A stretch of 6,651 bases of DNA from Chitinophagaceae bacterium (GCA_025351145.1 JANXWM010000271.1:1-6651), one strand, 5' to 3'; counted from the stretch's first letter, positions 1 to 6,520 are shown. Numbers and translations: made by a program. Notes: generated by a model from the letters alone, not told the origin.

Positions 1-34
1 GGTATACTGCCAGCACTTTGCCGAATAAAGAACA

Positions 35-157
35 GAACGTACAAGTGAGTGACACAACAACCGATGCCATGAAAACCCCAAAGCTGGTATCAAAAACTTC
101 CACTGAAATTCAAGAATGTTTTAATGCTTTTTACTAAGCTGCATTTGATTCTATTAC
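35..157 (+). repeat. Dispersed intergenic repeat, copy A
   Basis: This is one of five related copies in the window. From base 39 it is identical for its first 39 bases to copy B at 303, and the match continues to about 157 with a few substitutions and small indels. Landmarks are ACAAGTGAGTGACACAACA, then GATGCCATGAAAA, AAGCTGGTATCAAAAAC and TTTTAATGCTTTTTACTAAG. A 2-base indel against copy B in the middle of the element would break any shared reading frame, so it is read as noncoding. The core contains a small dyad, GTG-A-CAC. Function is unknown. It could be a relic of a small mobile element or a structured intergenic element. Confidence 0.85.
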
Positions 158-230
158 TATAATTATTATAAAATCTTTCAACAGTAACGCTATAGATTTT
201 GTATCGAAAAATTATCCGGTAATTTTCGCT

Positions 231-254
231 GCTGTTGGCGTCCCCGCCGACAGC
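231..254. repeat. GC-rich perfect hairpin between repeat copies
   Basis: GCTGTTGGCG pairs with CGCCGACAGC around a 4-base TCCC loop. This gives a 10-bp stem with one G-T wobble, in otherwise AT-rich surroundings. No T-run follows on the plus strand, so it is not a classical intrinsic terminator. It lies between repeat copies A and B and may belong to a second intergenic element family, but only one copy is visible here. Confidence 0.7.
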
Positions 255-298
255 CTTCGCTTCCATCTACGCTTTTGCAAAAGGCCCAATCAACTTCC

Positions 299-419
299 AA
301 CCGTACAAGTGAGTGACACAACAACCGATGCCATGAAAACCAAAGCTGGTATCAAAAACTTTCACTGAAATTCAGAAATGTTTTAATGCTTTTTACTAAG
401 CTGCATTGATTCTAATTAC
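299..419 (+). repeat. Dispersed intergenic repeat, copy B
   Basis: This is a near-identical direct copy of the element at 35-157. It starts at the shared GTACAAGTGAG at 303 and ends in CTGCATTGATTCTAATTAC. Relative to copy A it lacks two Cs after GCCATGAAAACC, lacks one T near the end, and has an extra A close to the 3' boundary. The bases just upstream (CCAACC) resemble the sequence before copies A and E, so the true boundary may be a few bases further left. Confidence 0.85.
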
Positions 420-510
420 CCAGGCTGCTGAACAAACACTGTCTCATATCAATTATATTGCCCGGCTCAAAAAAAATATGCAAAACTTTAGGTGGCAATA
501 ATTATATCTC

Positions 511-609
511 ATTTACTTTAACTTTGAATACTTTATTTTTTGTAAACTGCTTTACAAATACTGCATACCTTGATTTGGTAATTTGCAAAGCTAAATTTTG
601 CCGTTTATT
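511..609 (+). promoter_or_regulatory. AT-rich leader with promoter-like elements for the sigma-54 activator gene
   Basis: Two Bacteroidota-type -7 candidates (consensus TAnnTTTG) are visible. TAACTTTG at 519-526 is an exact match but has no TTG at the usual 17-23 base spacing. TAAATTTTG at 592-600 has one extra base, but a TTG lies 19 bases upstream at 570-572; that promoter would start transcription almost at the ATG. Neither is decisive. No Shine-Dalgarno sequence precedes the ATG at 610. Confidence 0.25.
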
Positions 610-2940
610 ATGCCTGCTCAAAAAATAAGTCCAACCACTAAAATTTCCGCTGATAAAGCTGTTTTGGCAAATAAACGGGAGGCAGCATCAATTCTTGATG
701 AACAGCTAAAGAAAGAGGAATTTTACCGGTTTACCATTGACCACCTCCAGGAAGCGGTGTTTTGGGTTAATGAGGAAGGATTTATATGGCAGGTAAATAA
801 TGGAGCTGCAGAGCTTTCCGGGTACACAAAAGAAGAACTTGTGAAATTGCATGTTTATGACGTAAACCAAACGGTTCAGGCCGATAACTGGCAAACTGTA
901 TGGAAACGGTTGCGCGAACAGAAAAAAGTAACTTTCGATGCAAAATTCAAACGCAAAGACGGGCAGGTAATTGATATAGAAATTACACAGAATTTCCTGT
1001 CGTATAAAGGCATGGAATATACCTGCAGCATTGCAAGGGACATACGTAAACGTATTTTAGAACAGGATCTGCTTAAAACAATTTCAGAAGCCACATCGGG
1101 CCATGTTGGCTACGATTATTTCCGTGAGCTTACCAAATTTATTACACTTACCATGGGTGTAAAATATTCGATCATTACCGAATGTGCCAACGAAGAAAAA
1201 ACCAGGGTAAGAACTATTTCTTTTGTTGACCGCGGAACACCTGTTGAAAATGTTGAGTATGATCTTGACGGAACACCCTGCGAAATAGTTATGGCTGGCA
1301 AGGATTATTTCTGCGCCAATGAACTGGAGAAAATATTTCCAAAAGAAAAAGGTTTACAGTCTTATGTTGCAGTTCCTATTTACAGCCCGGCTACAGGCGA
1401 AATACTGGGCCATATAGCGGCACTTGATGATAAGCCAATGACGGAAAGCCAAAACCAGTCTTCTATTCTTAAAATCTTTGCAGCACGTGCAGGCTCTGAA
1501 ATTGAAAGACTTAAAAGTGAAGAAAAATTAAAACAGGCATTACAAAGTGCTAATATAGAATTACAGAAACAACTTAAAGAAAGCGAAGAACGTTTCCGCG
1601 ATTTGTTTGAAGAAGCGCCAATAGCTTATGTTAACGAAGGGCTCGATTCTAAATTTATCCGGGCCAACCGGGCGGCATTAAGGATACTTGGAGTACGACC
1701 CGAGGATGTGCCAAATACGTATGGAAAAACGATGGCGCCTGACACGCCCGATGCACAGCGGCGCATGGAAGAAGCATTTGCGTCAATAGGCCGCGGCACC
1801 GATACAAGTGGCGTGGTTTTGGAAATGCGGCGGCAGGATAATGGCAAACCTTTATGGATTCAATGGTGGTCGAACCCCGACCCGGGTGGCCAGTTTACAC
1901 GTACGATGTTTATAGATATTACCGAACAGGTTTTAATGGAGCAGGAACAGGCCCGGCTGCTTGCACAAAATCAATACCTGCAGGAAGAAATAAAACTCAC
2001 TTACAATTTTGATGAGATCATCAGCAAAAGCAAAAACTTTCATAAGGTGTTGCAGCATATTGAGCAGGTTGCAGCAACAGATGCAACTGTTTTAATTATG
2101 GGAGAATCGGGCACGGGTAAAGAATTGCTGGCACGTGCCGTGCATAACATCAGCAACCGGAGTAAACGTGCACTGGTAAAAGTGAATTGCGCTACATTGC
2201 CTGCAAACCTTATAGAGAGCGAACTTTTTGGCCATGAGCGTGGTGCTTTTACCGGCGCTCTCGATAAAAAGATTGGCCGTTTTGAACTGGCCGATGGCGG
2301 CACTATTTTTCTTGATGAAATTGGCGAATTGCCTGTTGATCTTCAGTCAAAACTTTTACGTGTATTGCAGGAGGGCGAATTCGAACGTCTGGGCAACCCT
2401 AGAACTTTTAAAGTAAATGTGCGTGTAATTGCCGCCACCAACCGCAACCTTGAAATGGCGATTGAGAAAAAAGAATTTCGCGAAGATCTGTTTTACCGCC
2501 TCAATGTTTTCCCCATACAAAGCCCGCCGCTGCGCGAAAGAAAGGAAGATATTCCACTTCTTGTAAAACATTTCTGCAACAAATACGAATCAAAGTTTGG
2601 AAAAAAGATTGCGCATATCCCCGCAAAAGTTATCAGCACATTAACTGCTTATAACTGGCCCGGCAATATACGCGAACTTGAAAATATTATTGAACGTGCA
2701 TTAATACTAAGCCCCGGCAATACACTCGAACTTGGCGACTGGATACCAAAAGAAAGCAAAACCTCAGCGGCAACTGTTCAGCCAAAACTGCACGACATGG
2801 AAAAGGAACATATACTCCTGGTGCTGCAGCAAACGGGCTGGAAAATAAGCGGCGAAAAAGGTGCGGCTAAAATCCTCGGCTTAAACGCCACCACACTTGA
2901 AGCCAGGATGAAAAAAATGGGTATCATAAGAAACAAATAA
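610..2940 (+). CDS. Sigma-54-dependent transcriptional activator (PAS-GAF-PAS-AAA+-Fis HTH)
   Basis: The product is a 776-aa cytoplasmic enhancer-binding protein that should remodel RNA polymerase-sigma-54 by ATP hydrolysis. Domains in order are a PAS domain (about 37-146), a GAF domain (about 155-300), a short coiled coil, a second PAS domain (about 325-440), an AAA+ core (about 470-695) and a C-terminal Fis-type helix-turn-helix (about 735-772). The catalytic machinery is complete: Walker A GESGTGKE 498-505, the sigma-54 contact loop GAFTGA 545-550, Walker B FLDE 567-570, sensor I around N611, arginine-finger candidates R624 and R630, and sensor [10 protein letters not shown] 683-690. There is no receiver domain, so input is expected through ligands or redox state at the PAS and GAF domains rather than phosphorylation. 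The HTH ([17 protein letters not shown]) resembles FhlA-type activators. The ATG at 610 is preferred; an in-frame TTG at 598 would add four residues. Confidence 0.95.
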   Translation: MPAQKISPTTKISADKAVLANKREAASILDEQLKKEEFYRFTIDHLQEAVFWVNEEGFIWQVNNGAAELSGYTKEELVKLHVYDVNQTVQADNWQTVWKRLREQKKVTFDAKFKRKDGQVIDIEITQNFLSYKGMEYTCSIARDIRKRILEQDLLKTISEATSGHVGYDYFRELTKFITLTMGVKYSIITECANEEKTRVRTISFVDRGTPVENVEYDLDGTPCEIVMAGKDYFCANELEKIFPKEKGLQSYVAVPIYSPATGEILGHIAALDDKPMTESQNQSSILKIFAARAGSEIERLKSEEKLKQALQSANIELQKQLKESEERFRDLFEEAPIAYVNEGLDSKFIRANRAALRILGVRPEDVPNTYGKTMAPDTPDAQRRMEEAFASIGRGTDTSGVVLEMRRQDNGKPLWIQWWSNPDPGGQFTRTMFIDITEQVLMEQEQARLLAQNQYLQEEIKLTYNFDEIISKSKNFHKVLQHIEQVAATDATVLIMGESGTGKELLARAVHNISNRSKRALVKVNCATLPANLIESELFGHERGAFTGALDKKIGRFELADGGTIFLDEIGELPVDLQSKLLRVLQEGEFERLGNPRTFKVNVRVIAATNRNLEMAIEKKEFREDLFYRLNVFPIQSPPLRERKEDIPLLVKHFCNKYESKFGKKIAHIPAKVISTLTAYNWPGNIRELENIIERALILSPGNTLELGDWIPKESKTSAATVQPKLHDMEKEHILLVLQQTGWKISGEKGAAKILGLNATTLEARMKKMGIIRNK

Positions 2941-2946
2941 TTCTGT

Positions 2947-2968
2947 TGTGCTTATTTTTTTATGCACA
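2947..2968 (+). terminator. Weak terminator-like hairpin after the activator gene
   Basis: TGTGC at 2947-2951 can pair with GCACA at 2964-2968 across a T-rich 12-base loop, starting 7 bases after the stop codon, with ATTTTAAT following. The stem is only five pairs, so termination here is uncertain. Confidence 0.25.
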
Positions 2969-2971
2969 CAA

Positions 2972-3020
2972 TTTTAATACCAGCTAATCTTTTCATGGCA
3001 TCATCGTTGCGTCGCAATCC
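2972..3020 (-). repeat. Dispersed intergenic repeat, copy C (inverted, diverged)
   Basis: Read on the minus strand from 3019, the sequence runs GATTGCGACGCAACGATGAT, then GCCATGAAAAG, ATTAGCTGGTATTAAAA. It follows copies A and B through GATGCCATGAAAA and AGCTGGTATnAAAA. The core dyad is TTGCG-A-CGCAA here, where copies A, B and E have GTG-A-CAC. The change is on both arms, so the symmetry is kept. The match fades beyond about 2972. Confidence 0.65.
2996..3011 (+). promoter_or_regulatory. Candidate sigma-54 (-24/-12) promoter
   Basis: TGGCATCATCGTTGCG matches the sigma-54 consensus TGGCACG-N4-TTGCW at TGGCA and TTGC, with the strict GG-N10-GC spacing intact (GG 2997-2998, GC 3009-3010). Transcription would run rightward from about 3022 toward the thioredoxin-like gene, with a leader of about 460 bases. 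It lies inside repeat copy C, and the equivalent positions in the other copies do not keep the spacing, so it may be coincidental. Confidence 0.25.
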
Positions 3021-3219
3021 ATTCATCGGTTATATAAATATTGTGCTTTTGGTTTACAGGTTTTTCAGCTTGTTGTAATCAAATAGGTTGTGAGGATGAT
3101 CTATTATTGATGTTAGGTATAAAACCTGATTGTGTGTTATCACTCGCTGATGTTTTTTCAATTTCTTTTGCAAAACAACCACTTCCATTTAGTCTTGCTT
3201 AGCTGAATATTGTTGTGCA
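3021..3219. other. AT-rich noncoding spacer between inverted repeat copies C and D
   Basis: No credible coding frame, tRNA or strong hairpin is seen here. The 5' ends of copies C (minus) and D (plus) face each other across these 199 bases, so the stretch sits inside an imperfect inverted pair. Confidence 0.5.
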
Positions 3220-3262
3220 GTACAAGAGTGCGACGCAAGAATGATCCCATAATAAACTGCTG
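3220..3262 (+). repeat. Dispersed intergenic repeat, copy D (diverged)
   Basis: GTACAAGAGTGCGACGCAAG followed by AATGATCCCAT aligns with the head of copies A and B (GTACAAGTGAGTGACACAAC, then CCGATGCCAT) with small indels. It is also an imperfect reverse complement of the head of copy C: over about 23 bases only four positions differ. The dyad core is TGCG-A-CGCA. The A/B-type 3' half is not recognisable, so this copy looks partial. Confidence 0.6.
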
Positions 3263-3304
3263 CGTGGCTCACAAAGAAATTCCCATTTTTTCCCAACAAA
3301 ATTC

Positions 3305-3320
3305 TCCCAATATATTGGGA
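3305..3320. promoter_or_regulatory. Palindromic operator 1 (TCCCAA-N4-TTGGGA)
   Basis: TCCCAATATATTGGGA is a perfect 16-bp palindrome. With the second site 19 bp downstream it defines TCCCAA-N4-TTGGGA, the 5-N4-5 core geometry of Fnr-class sites but with different half-site bases. Isolated half-sites TCCCAT or TCCCAA also occur just upstream at 3245, 3281 and 3291. It lies about 160 bp before the thioredoxin-like gene. Confidence 0.6.
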
Positions 3321-3323
3321 AAT

Positions 3324-3339
3324 TCCCAACTGGTTGGGA
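3324..3339. promoter_or_regulatory. Palindromic operator 2 (TCCCAA-N4-TTGGGA)
   Basis: TCCCAACTGGTTGGGA has seven-base arms that are perfect inverted copies around a TG centre. Its centre is 19 bp from that of operator 1, close to two helical turns. The half-sites are identical to those of operator 1 while the N4 spacer differs (CTGG against TATA), the pattern expected when protein contacts conserve only the arms. Confidence 0.6.
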
Positions 3340-3367
3340 GTCTTTTCTGTTACTTCCTTACAATTTG
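3334..3367 (+). promoter_or_regulatory. Possible housekeeping promoter of the thioredoxin-like/Crp operon
   Basis: TTG at 3334-3336, inside operator 2, is followed after 22 bases by TACAATTTG at 3359-3367. This resembles the Bacteroidota TTG-N17-23-TAnnTTTG promoter with one extra base in the -7 element. A start near 3373 would centre operator 2 near -42 and operator 1 near -61, the usual activating positions of Crp-family proteins. The promoter itself is only a weak match. Confidence 0.25.
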
Positions 3368-3440
3368 TTAAAACAGCATTCTTCTGTAATGCAGTGCTGT
3401 AAGGTGTTTCAGTGTACAGCGTCTGTGTGTGAAAAAAAAC

Positions 3441-3456
3441 CGGCACGCGGCTTGGC
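3441..3456 (+). promoter_or_regulatory. Weak sigma-54-like element just upstream of the thioredoxin-like gene
   Basis: CGGCACGCGGCTTGGC resembles TGGCACG-N4-TTGCW. GGCACG and TTG match, but the -12 dinucleotide reads GG at correct spacing, or GC with one extra base. If active, transcription would begin near 3467, and the two palindromes would lie about 130-160 bp upstream, where enhancer sites usually sit. The defect at the invariant -12 position makes this doubtful. Confidence 0.15.
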
Positions 3457-3481
3457 TTATAAGAGAGAAATGGAACCCAAA

Positions 3482-3802
3482 ATGACTAAGGCATTATCGT
3501 TGAAAAGTTTTAGAACAGAAGTAATTGAAAGCAAGGCTTTATCGCTGGTGCAGTTTAAAGCTGAATGGAATGGCACCTGCCAAATAATGGCACCCCTGTT
3601 TGAGAGCCTGGCAGTAACCTACATGAAGAAGGCAAATTTTTTTACTGTGGATGTGGAAGAAAATAAAGCGATAGAAACGGAGCATGGCGTTACAGACATA
3701 CCCACCATTCTTTTTTTTAAAAATGGAAAAATGATTGATCATTTAACTGGCCTGGCACCAAGGAATATCATCATCGAAAAAATTGAAAATGCACTCACTT
3801 AA
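3482..3802 (+). CDS. Thioredoxin-like protein lacking the nucleophilic cysteine (WNGTC)
   Basis: The 106-aa product covers a whole thioredoxin fold and has no signal peptide, so it should be cytoplasmic. Conserved elements include VQFKAEW leading into the active-site position, the cis-proline motif DIPT (P74) and FFKNG. The usual WCGPC is WNGTC (residues 29-33): the attacking cysteine is Asn30 and only the resolving Cys33 remains, the sole cysteine in the protein. The buried catalytic Asp (Asp26 in E. coli TrxA) is Gln24. Ordinary dithiol-disulfide reductase activity is therefore not expected. Mixed-disulfide sensing, chaperone or partner-binding roles are possible. Asn30 is AAT, two base changes from a Cys codon, so a single sequencing error is unlikely. 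The ATG at 3482 matches the family N-terminus; ATG 3470 would add four residues, and a TTG at 3365 gives an implausible extension. The Crp-like gene follows after 42 bp without a terminator, suggesting an operon. Confidence 0.9.
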   Translation: MTKALSLKSFRTEVIESKALSLVQFKAEWNGTCQIMAPLFESLAVTYMKKANFFTVDVEENKAIETEHGVTDIPTILFFKNGKMIDHLTGLAPRNIIIEKIENALT

Positions 3803-3844
3803 AATAAAATTATTACCCATTCTTAATTATAAAAACCAACAACT

Positions 3845-4525
3845 ATGTGTATAGAAACAAAGTACATCTACCTGAAAAGCCATCCATTGTTCAATGAAAT
3901 GGATGAAGTTAAACTTGCAGAAATTTCAACACTTGTAAAAGTGCATACCGCTTACCGCGGAGAGGCTGTTGATTACGGCGATGGTGATTTTAGTAAAATC
4001 TATTTTGTTGTGAAAGGCAAAATAAAAATTGCAGAAGCAAATGAAATGGGCGAAGAACTGATCAAAGACATTTTAACCGAAGGTGATTTTTTTGGTAACC
4101 TCAGCCTTTATGGAAATGCATCGCTTGACGAATATGCAGAAGCTTTAACCGCCAACACCATTGTATGTGGTTTTAAAATAAGCGACTTTAGAAAAATATT
4201 ACAGCAAAATCCGATGATGGCTTTGAATTATGTAAACAAAGTAAGCGGCAAATTAAGAAGGCTGGAAGACCGGCATGCCGATCTTGTTTTCCGCGATGCA
4301 AAAGCAAGATTGATACGCTTTATAAAAAACTGGGCACTTACTGATGGCAGCCGTGTGGGAAATAAAATTATACTCAACAATTATCTTACACATACTGACA
4401 TTGCCGGTTGCATTTCAACCAGCCGCCAGAGTGTAAACGTACTGCTGAATGAGTTAAGGGATTCCGGTATGCTTTTTTATAACCGCAAAAAAATTGAACT
4501 AAACGATTCAAGGGTATGGAATTAA
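3845..4525 (+). CDS. Crp/Fnr-family transcriptional regulator, non-cAMP type
   Basis: The 226-aa protein has an N-terminal cyclic-nucleotide-like beta-roll (about 15-125), a dimerisation helix (about 126-150) and a C-terminal winged helix-turn-helix (about 155-220) with LTHTDIAGCISTSRQSVNVL. In the pocket, the E. coli Crp signature GE...RS is replaced: FFGNLSLYG at 82-90 has Asn for the key Glu, and the following stretch has Asp/Glu/Tyr in place of Arg-Ser. cAMP is therefore an unlikely ligand. There is no Fnr-style N-terminal cysteine cluster; the only cysteines are C2, C108 and C189. In the recognition helix the Crp residues R180, E181, G184 and R185 align with R194, Q195, N198 and V199, which predicts a DNA target other than TGTGA. 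The start at 3845 follows an A-rich leader. Probably co-transcribed with the thioredoxin-like gene and possibly autoregulatory through the 3305-3339 palindromes. Confidence 0.92.
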   Translation: MCIETKYIYLKSHPLFNEMDEVKLAEISTLVKVHTAYRGEAVDYGDGDFSKIYFVVKGKIKIAEANEMGEELIKDILTEGDFFGNLSLYGNASLDEYAEALTANTIVCGFKISDFRKILQQNPMMALNYVNKVSGKLRRLEDRHADLVFRDAKARLIRFIKNWALTDGSRVGNKIILNNYLTHTDIAGCISTSRQSVNVLLNELRDSGMLFYNRKKIELNDSRVWN

Positions 4526-4675
4526 TTAGTCACCTGGTTTTTAAAATGGCGTCGTAACGGTTTTTTTTGCGCTTACAGCTTTTTTGCAGCAATGCAACAC
4601 CCCTTACTGTTGAGATTTTTTCTTGTTACCTCTGTTATAATTTTCTCGGTTTTCAATAGTTATAAAATATAAACA

Positions 4676-5911
4676 ATGCCATCTGTTTGCCTATACTTTA
4701 AAATACACCAGCCTTACCAGTTGAAAAAATACAATGTAACAGAAATAGGCAACAGCCATTGTTACGAAGATGCTGTGGCTGATGAAGCGAATATCAATGT
4801 CGTATCTGACGAAAGTTATGTGCGAACCAACAGGCTTATCTATGAAGTAATACAGTCTGCAAATAAACAGCTTAAAGTAAATTATTCCATAAGTGGGCTT
4901 ACGCTGGACTTATTTAAAAAATACCGCCCGGATATTCTTGAAAGTATCAGGCTCCTGATCAATACAGGGTGCGTGGAAATATTGGGAGAAACTTATTATC
5001 ATTCTCTCAGCTTTCTTTATTCTAAAAAAGAATTCGAACGCCAGGTAAAAAAGCACAGCAAATTAGTGGAAGATTTATTTGGTGTAAAGCCTTTGGTGTT
5101 TCGAAATACTGAGTTAGTATACAACAACCAACTCGCAAAAAATATTGCTGAACTTGGCTTTAAAGGTATTTTATGCGAAGGAATTGACAGGCTCCTCAAT
5201 GGCAGGAGCGCTAATAAACTGTATGCGGCACCCGGCATCGAAAACAATTTTACTTTATTGTTGCGTAACGTGGGTTTATCAGATGATATTGCTTTTCGTT
5301 TTGGGGAGCAGCACTGGAAAGAGCACCCGCTTACAGCAGAAAAATTCGCGGAATGGATACATAACCATGCAGAAGACACTCAGGGAATCAACCTGTTTAT
5401 GGATTACGAAACATTTGGCGTACACAAGCACGAATCAACTGGTGTTTTCGATTTTTTGAAGGCTTTGCCGGGAACGATTTTGGCTAACCCTTTATGGAAA
5501 TTCAGTACAGCTTCTGAACTGATTGATGAATATTTCCCTGCTGATATTTATGACGTTCCCAAAACAATTTCCTGGAAAGATAAATCGAAAGAATGCTGTG
5601 TGTGGTGCGAGAATATGATGCAGAATAATACACTCAAAAAAATCTATAGCTTAGAGAATATGGTGCTGCAAAGCAACGATGAAAAATTAAAGGATATTTG
5701 GGGCCGTTTGCAGTCTGCAGATTATTTTTACTTCATGGCTGATGACAGTTGCCAGCATCAGTGGTACAGCAACCACAATAATTATCAGTCTGCACAGGAA
5801 GTCTATCAGTCCTACAAAAACATCCTTACCGATTTTGAAATTATTCTTATCCAAAAGGCATTAAGTGCTGCACAGCCTTCCTATTATACATCAACAGGAA
5901 TTCTTTATTAA
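4676..5911 (+). CDS. Glycoside hydrolase family 57 alpha-amylase-like protein
   Basis: The 411-aa product has no signal peptide and is probably a cytoplasmic enzyme acting on alpha-1,4-glucans such as glycogen. It shows the GH57 motifs in order: HQP at 11-13, GCVEILGETYYH at 98-109, FRNTEL at 142-147 with the expected nucleophile Glu146, FMDYETFG at 241-248 with the expected acid/base Asp243, and FLKALPG followed by FSTASEL at 259-282. Both catalytic residues are present, so activity is likely; it belongs to the alpha-amylase-like branch common in Bacteroidota and archaea. One oddity is the region that reads DLSAWLGN-like in relatives: here it is ECCVWCENMMQ (306-316), with three cysteines close together (C307, C308, C311). 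The 150 bp upstream contains T-rich runs and a weak TATAATTTTC element near 4636, so it may have its own promoter. No glycogen synthase neighbour is visible. It could equally act as a glucanotransferase. Confidence 0.9.
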   Translation: MPSVCLYFKIHQPYQLKKYNVTEIGNSHCYEDAVADEANINVVSDESYVRTNRLIYEVIQSANKQLKVNYSISGLTLDLFKKYRPDILESIRLLINTGCVEILGETYYHSLSFLYSKKEFERQVKKHSKLVEDLFGVKPLVFRNTELVYNNQLAKNIAELGFKGILCEGIDRLLNGRSANKLYAAPGIENNFTLLLRNVGLSDDIAFRFGEQHWKEHPLTAEKFAEWIHNHAEDTQGINLFMDYETFGVHKHESTGVFDFLKALPGTILANPLWKFSTASELIDEYFPADIYDVPKTISWKDKSKECCVWCENMMQNNTLKKIYSLENMVLQSNDEKLKDIWGRLQSADYFYFMADDSCQHQWYSNHNNYQSAQEVYQSYKNILTDFEIILIQKALSAAQPSYYTSTGILY

Positions 5912-5959
5912 AATCCGAAAAATGTAAGTTCAGCGATCGTAATATTTTTGCAGCTTAGC

Positions 5960-6496
5960 TCAGGCGATTAAATTTTTTACCTGCAGAATAAACTTATAAA
6001 ATACAATTGCAGCAACTGAAAAAAAGATAAACAGCACAATCGATCTGAAAGAGGAAACAAGCACCGAATTTGTAAACAGCAATAGCACAAGGCTTGCAAA
6101 AACAAAACATAGTGAAAACACGAAATCTTTAAATGTGTGGCTCCTTATTTTATCATAGATGCGTTGATGTTTTGCAATATTTTCAAGGTCGTGACTGTAT
6201 TCTTCTGAGTGGCGGTGATAATCAAACTGGTTAATAAGTTCCTGTAAAAGTGTTACTGCTGCTGCATTGTGCAGGTATATCTTTTCAATGTGCAGGTAAC
6301 CTGTGTTCCTCAGTTTTTGATTTAGTGTTTCATCACCCTCAATTTCTTTGTGCAAAAGATGGTCTTTCAAAAAATCGAGTTTAGCATCCATCCGCTGCAG
6401 GCGAAAAGTAGCAAAGCCGCCAATTAAACCCGTAAGCGTTGCAACCAGGGCTGCAACAGAACTAAAGAGGAATGCAAGAATATTACTGTCTGGCAT
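5960..6496 (-). CDS. Uncharacterised three-helix membrane protein
   Basis: I do not recognise this 178-aa protein. Hydrophobic stretches at about 6-30, 124-145 and 150-171 look like three membrane helices. The central part (about 32-120) is polar, charged and His/Glu-rich, and probably helical. The RLQR sequence just after the first helix suggests, by the positive-inside rule, that the N-terminus is outside and the long middle region and C-terminus are cytoplasmic. No catalytic motif, signal-peptidase site or lipobox is visible; the single cysteine (C130) lies within the second helix. The gene converges on the GH57 gene with only 48 bp between their stop codons, so it is not part of that operon. 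The ATG at 6496 is the first in frame and places the first helix right at the N-terminus. Real coding status is supported by the length and the coherent topology. Confidence 0.8.
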   Translation of the reverse strand: MPDSNILAFLFSSVAALVATLTGLIGGFATFRLQRMDAKLDFLKDHLLHKEIEGDETLNQKLRNTGYLHIEKIYLHNAAAVTLLQELINQFDYHRHSEEYSHDLENIAKHQRIYDKIRSHTFKDFVFSLCFVFASLVLLLFTNSVLVSSFRSIVLFIFFSVAAIVFYKFILQVKNLIA

Positions 6497-6512
6497 GGCT
6501 GAAAATTTGAAT

Positions 6513-6520
6513 CAAAAGTA
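6513..6520 (-). promoter_or_regulatory. TAnnTTTG-type -7 element of the membrane-protein gene
   Basis: On the minus strand the sequence is TACTTTTG, an exact match to the Bacteroidota -7 consensus TAnnTTTG, about 16 bases before the ATG. No TTG is present at the usual upstream distance, so only half of the promoter is visible. Confidence 0.3.

Noticed and set aside
3..137. Open frame from the left edge ending in TAA, which could be the tail of a protein gene
   Set aside because: Most of it is repeat copy A. The near-identical copy B has a 2-base indel that breaks the frame, so the open frame is probably accidental. Sequence to the left would settle it.
35..419. CRISPR-like direct repeats
   Set aside because: There are only two direct copies, about 120 bp long and about 264 bp apart, with no series of short repeats and spacers.
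2129..2144. TGGCACG-N4-GTGCA, close to a sigma-54 promoter
   Set aside because: It lies inside the AAA+ coding region, has a mismatch in the -12 element, and no gene start follows at a sensible distance.
3189..3446. Minus-strand 85-codon open frame
   Set aside because: It covers repeat copy D and the palindromes, has no recognisable protein features, and runs against the regulatory region of the downstream operon.
3365..3481. N-terminal extension of the thioredoxin-like protein from a TTG codon
   Set aside because: The extra 39 residues match nothing in the thioredoxin fold, and the ATG at 3482 gives the usual family length.
5017..5379. 120-codon minus-strand frame inside the GH57 gene
   Set aside because: It lies opposite strongly conserved GH57 motifs and has no domain features of its own; it is a shadow frame.
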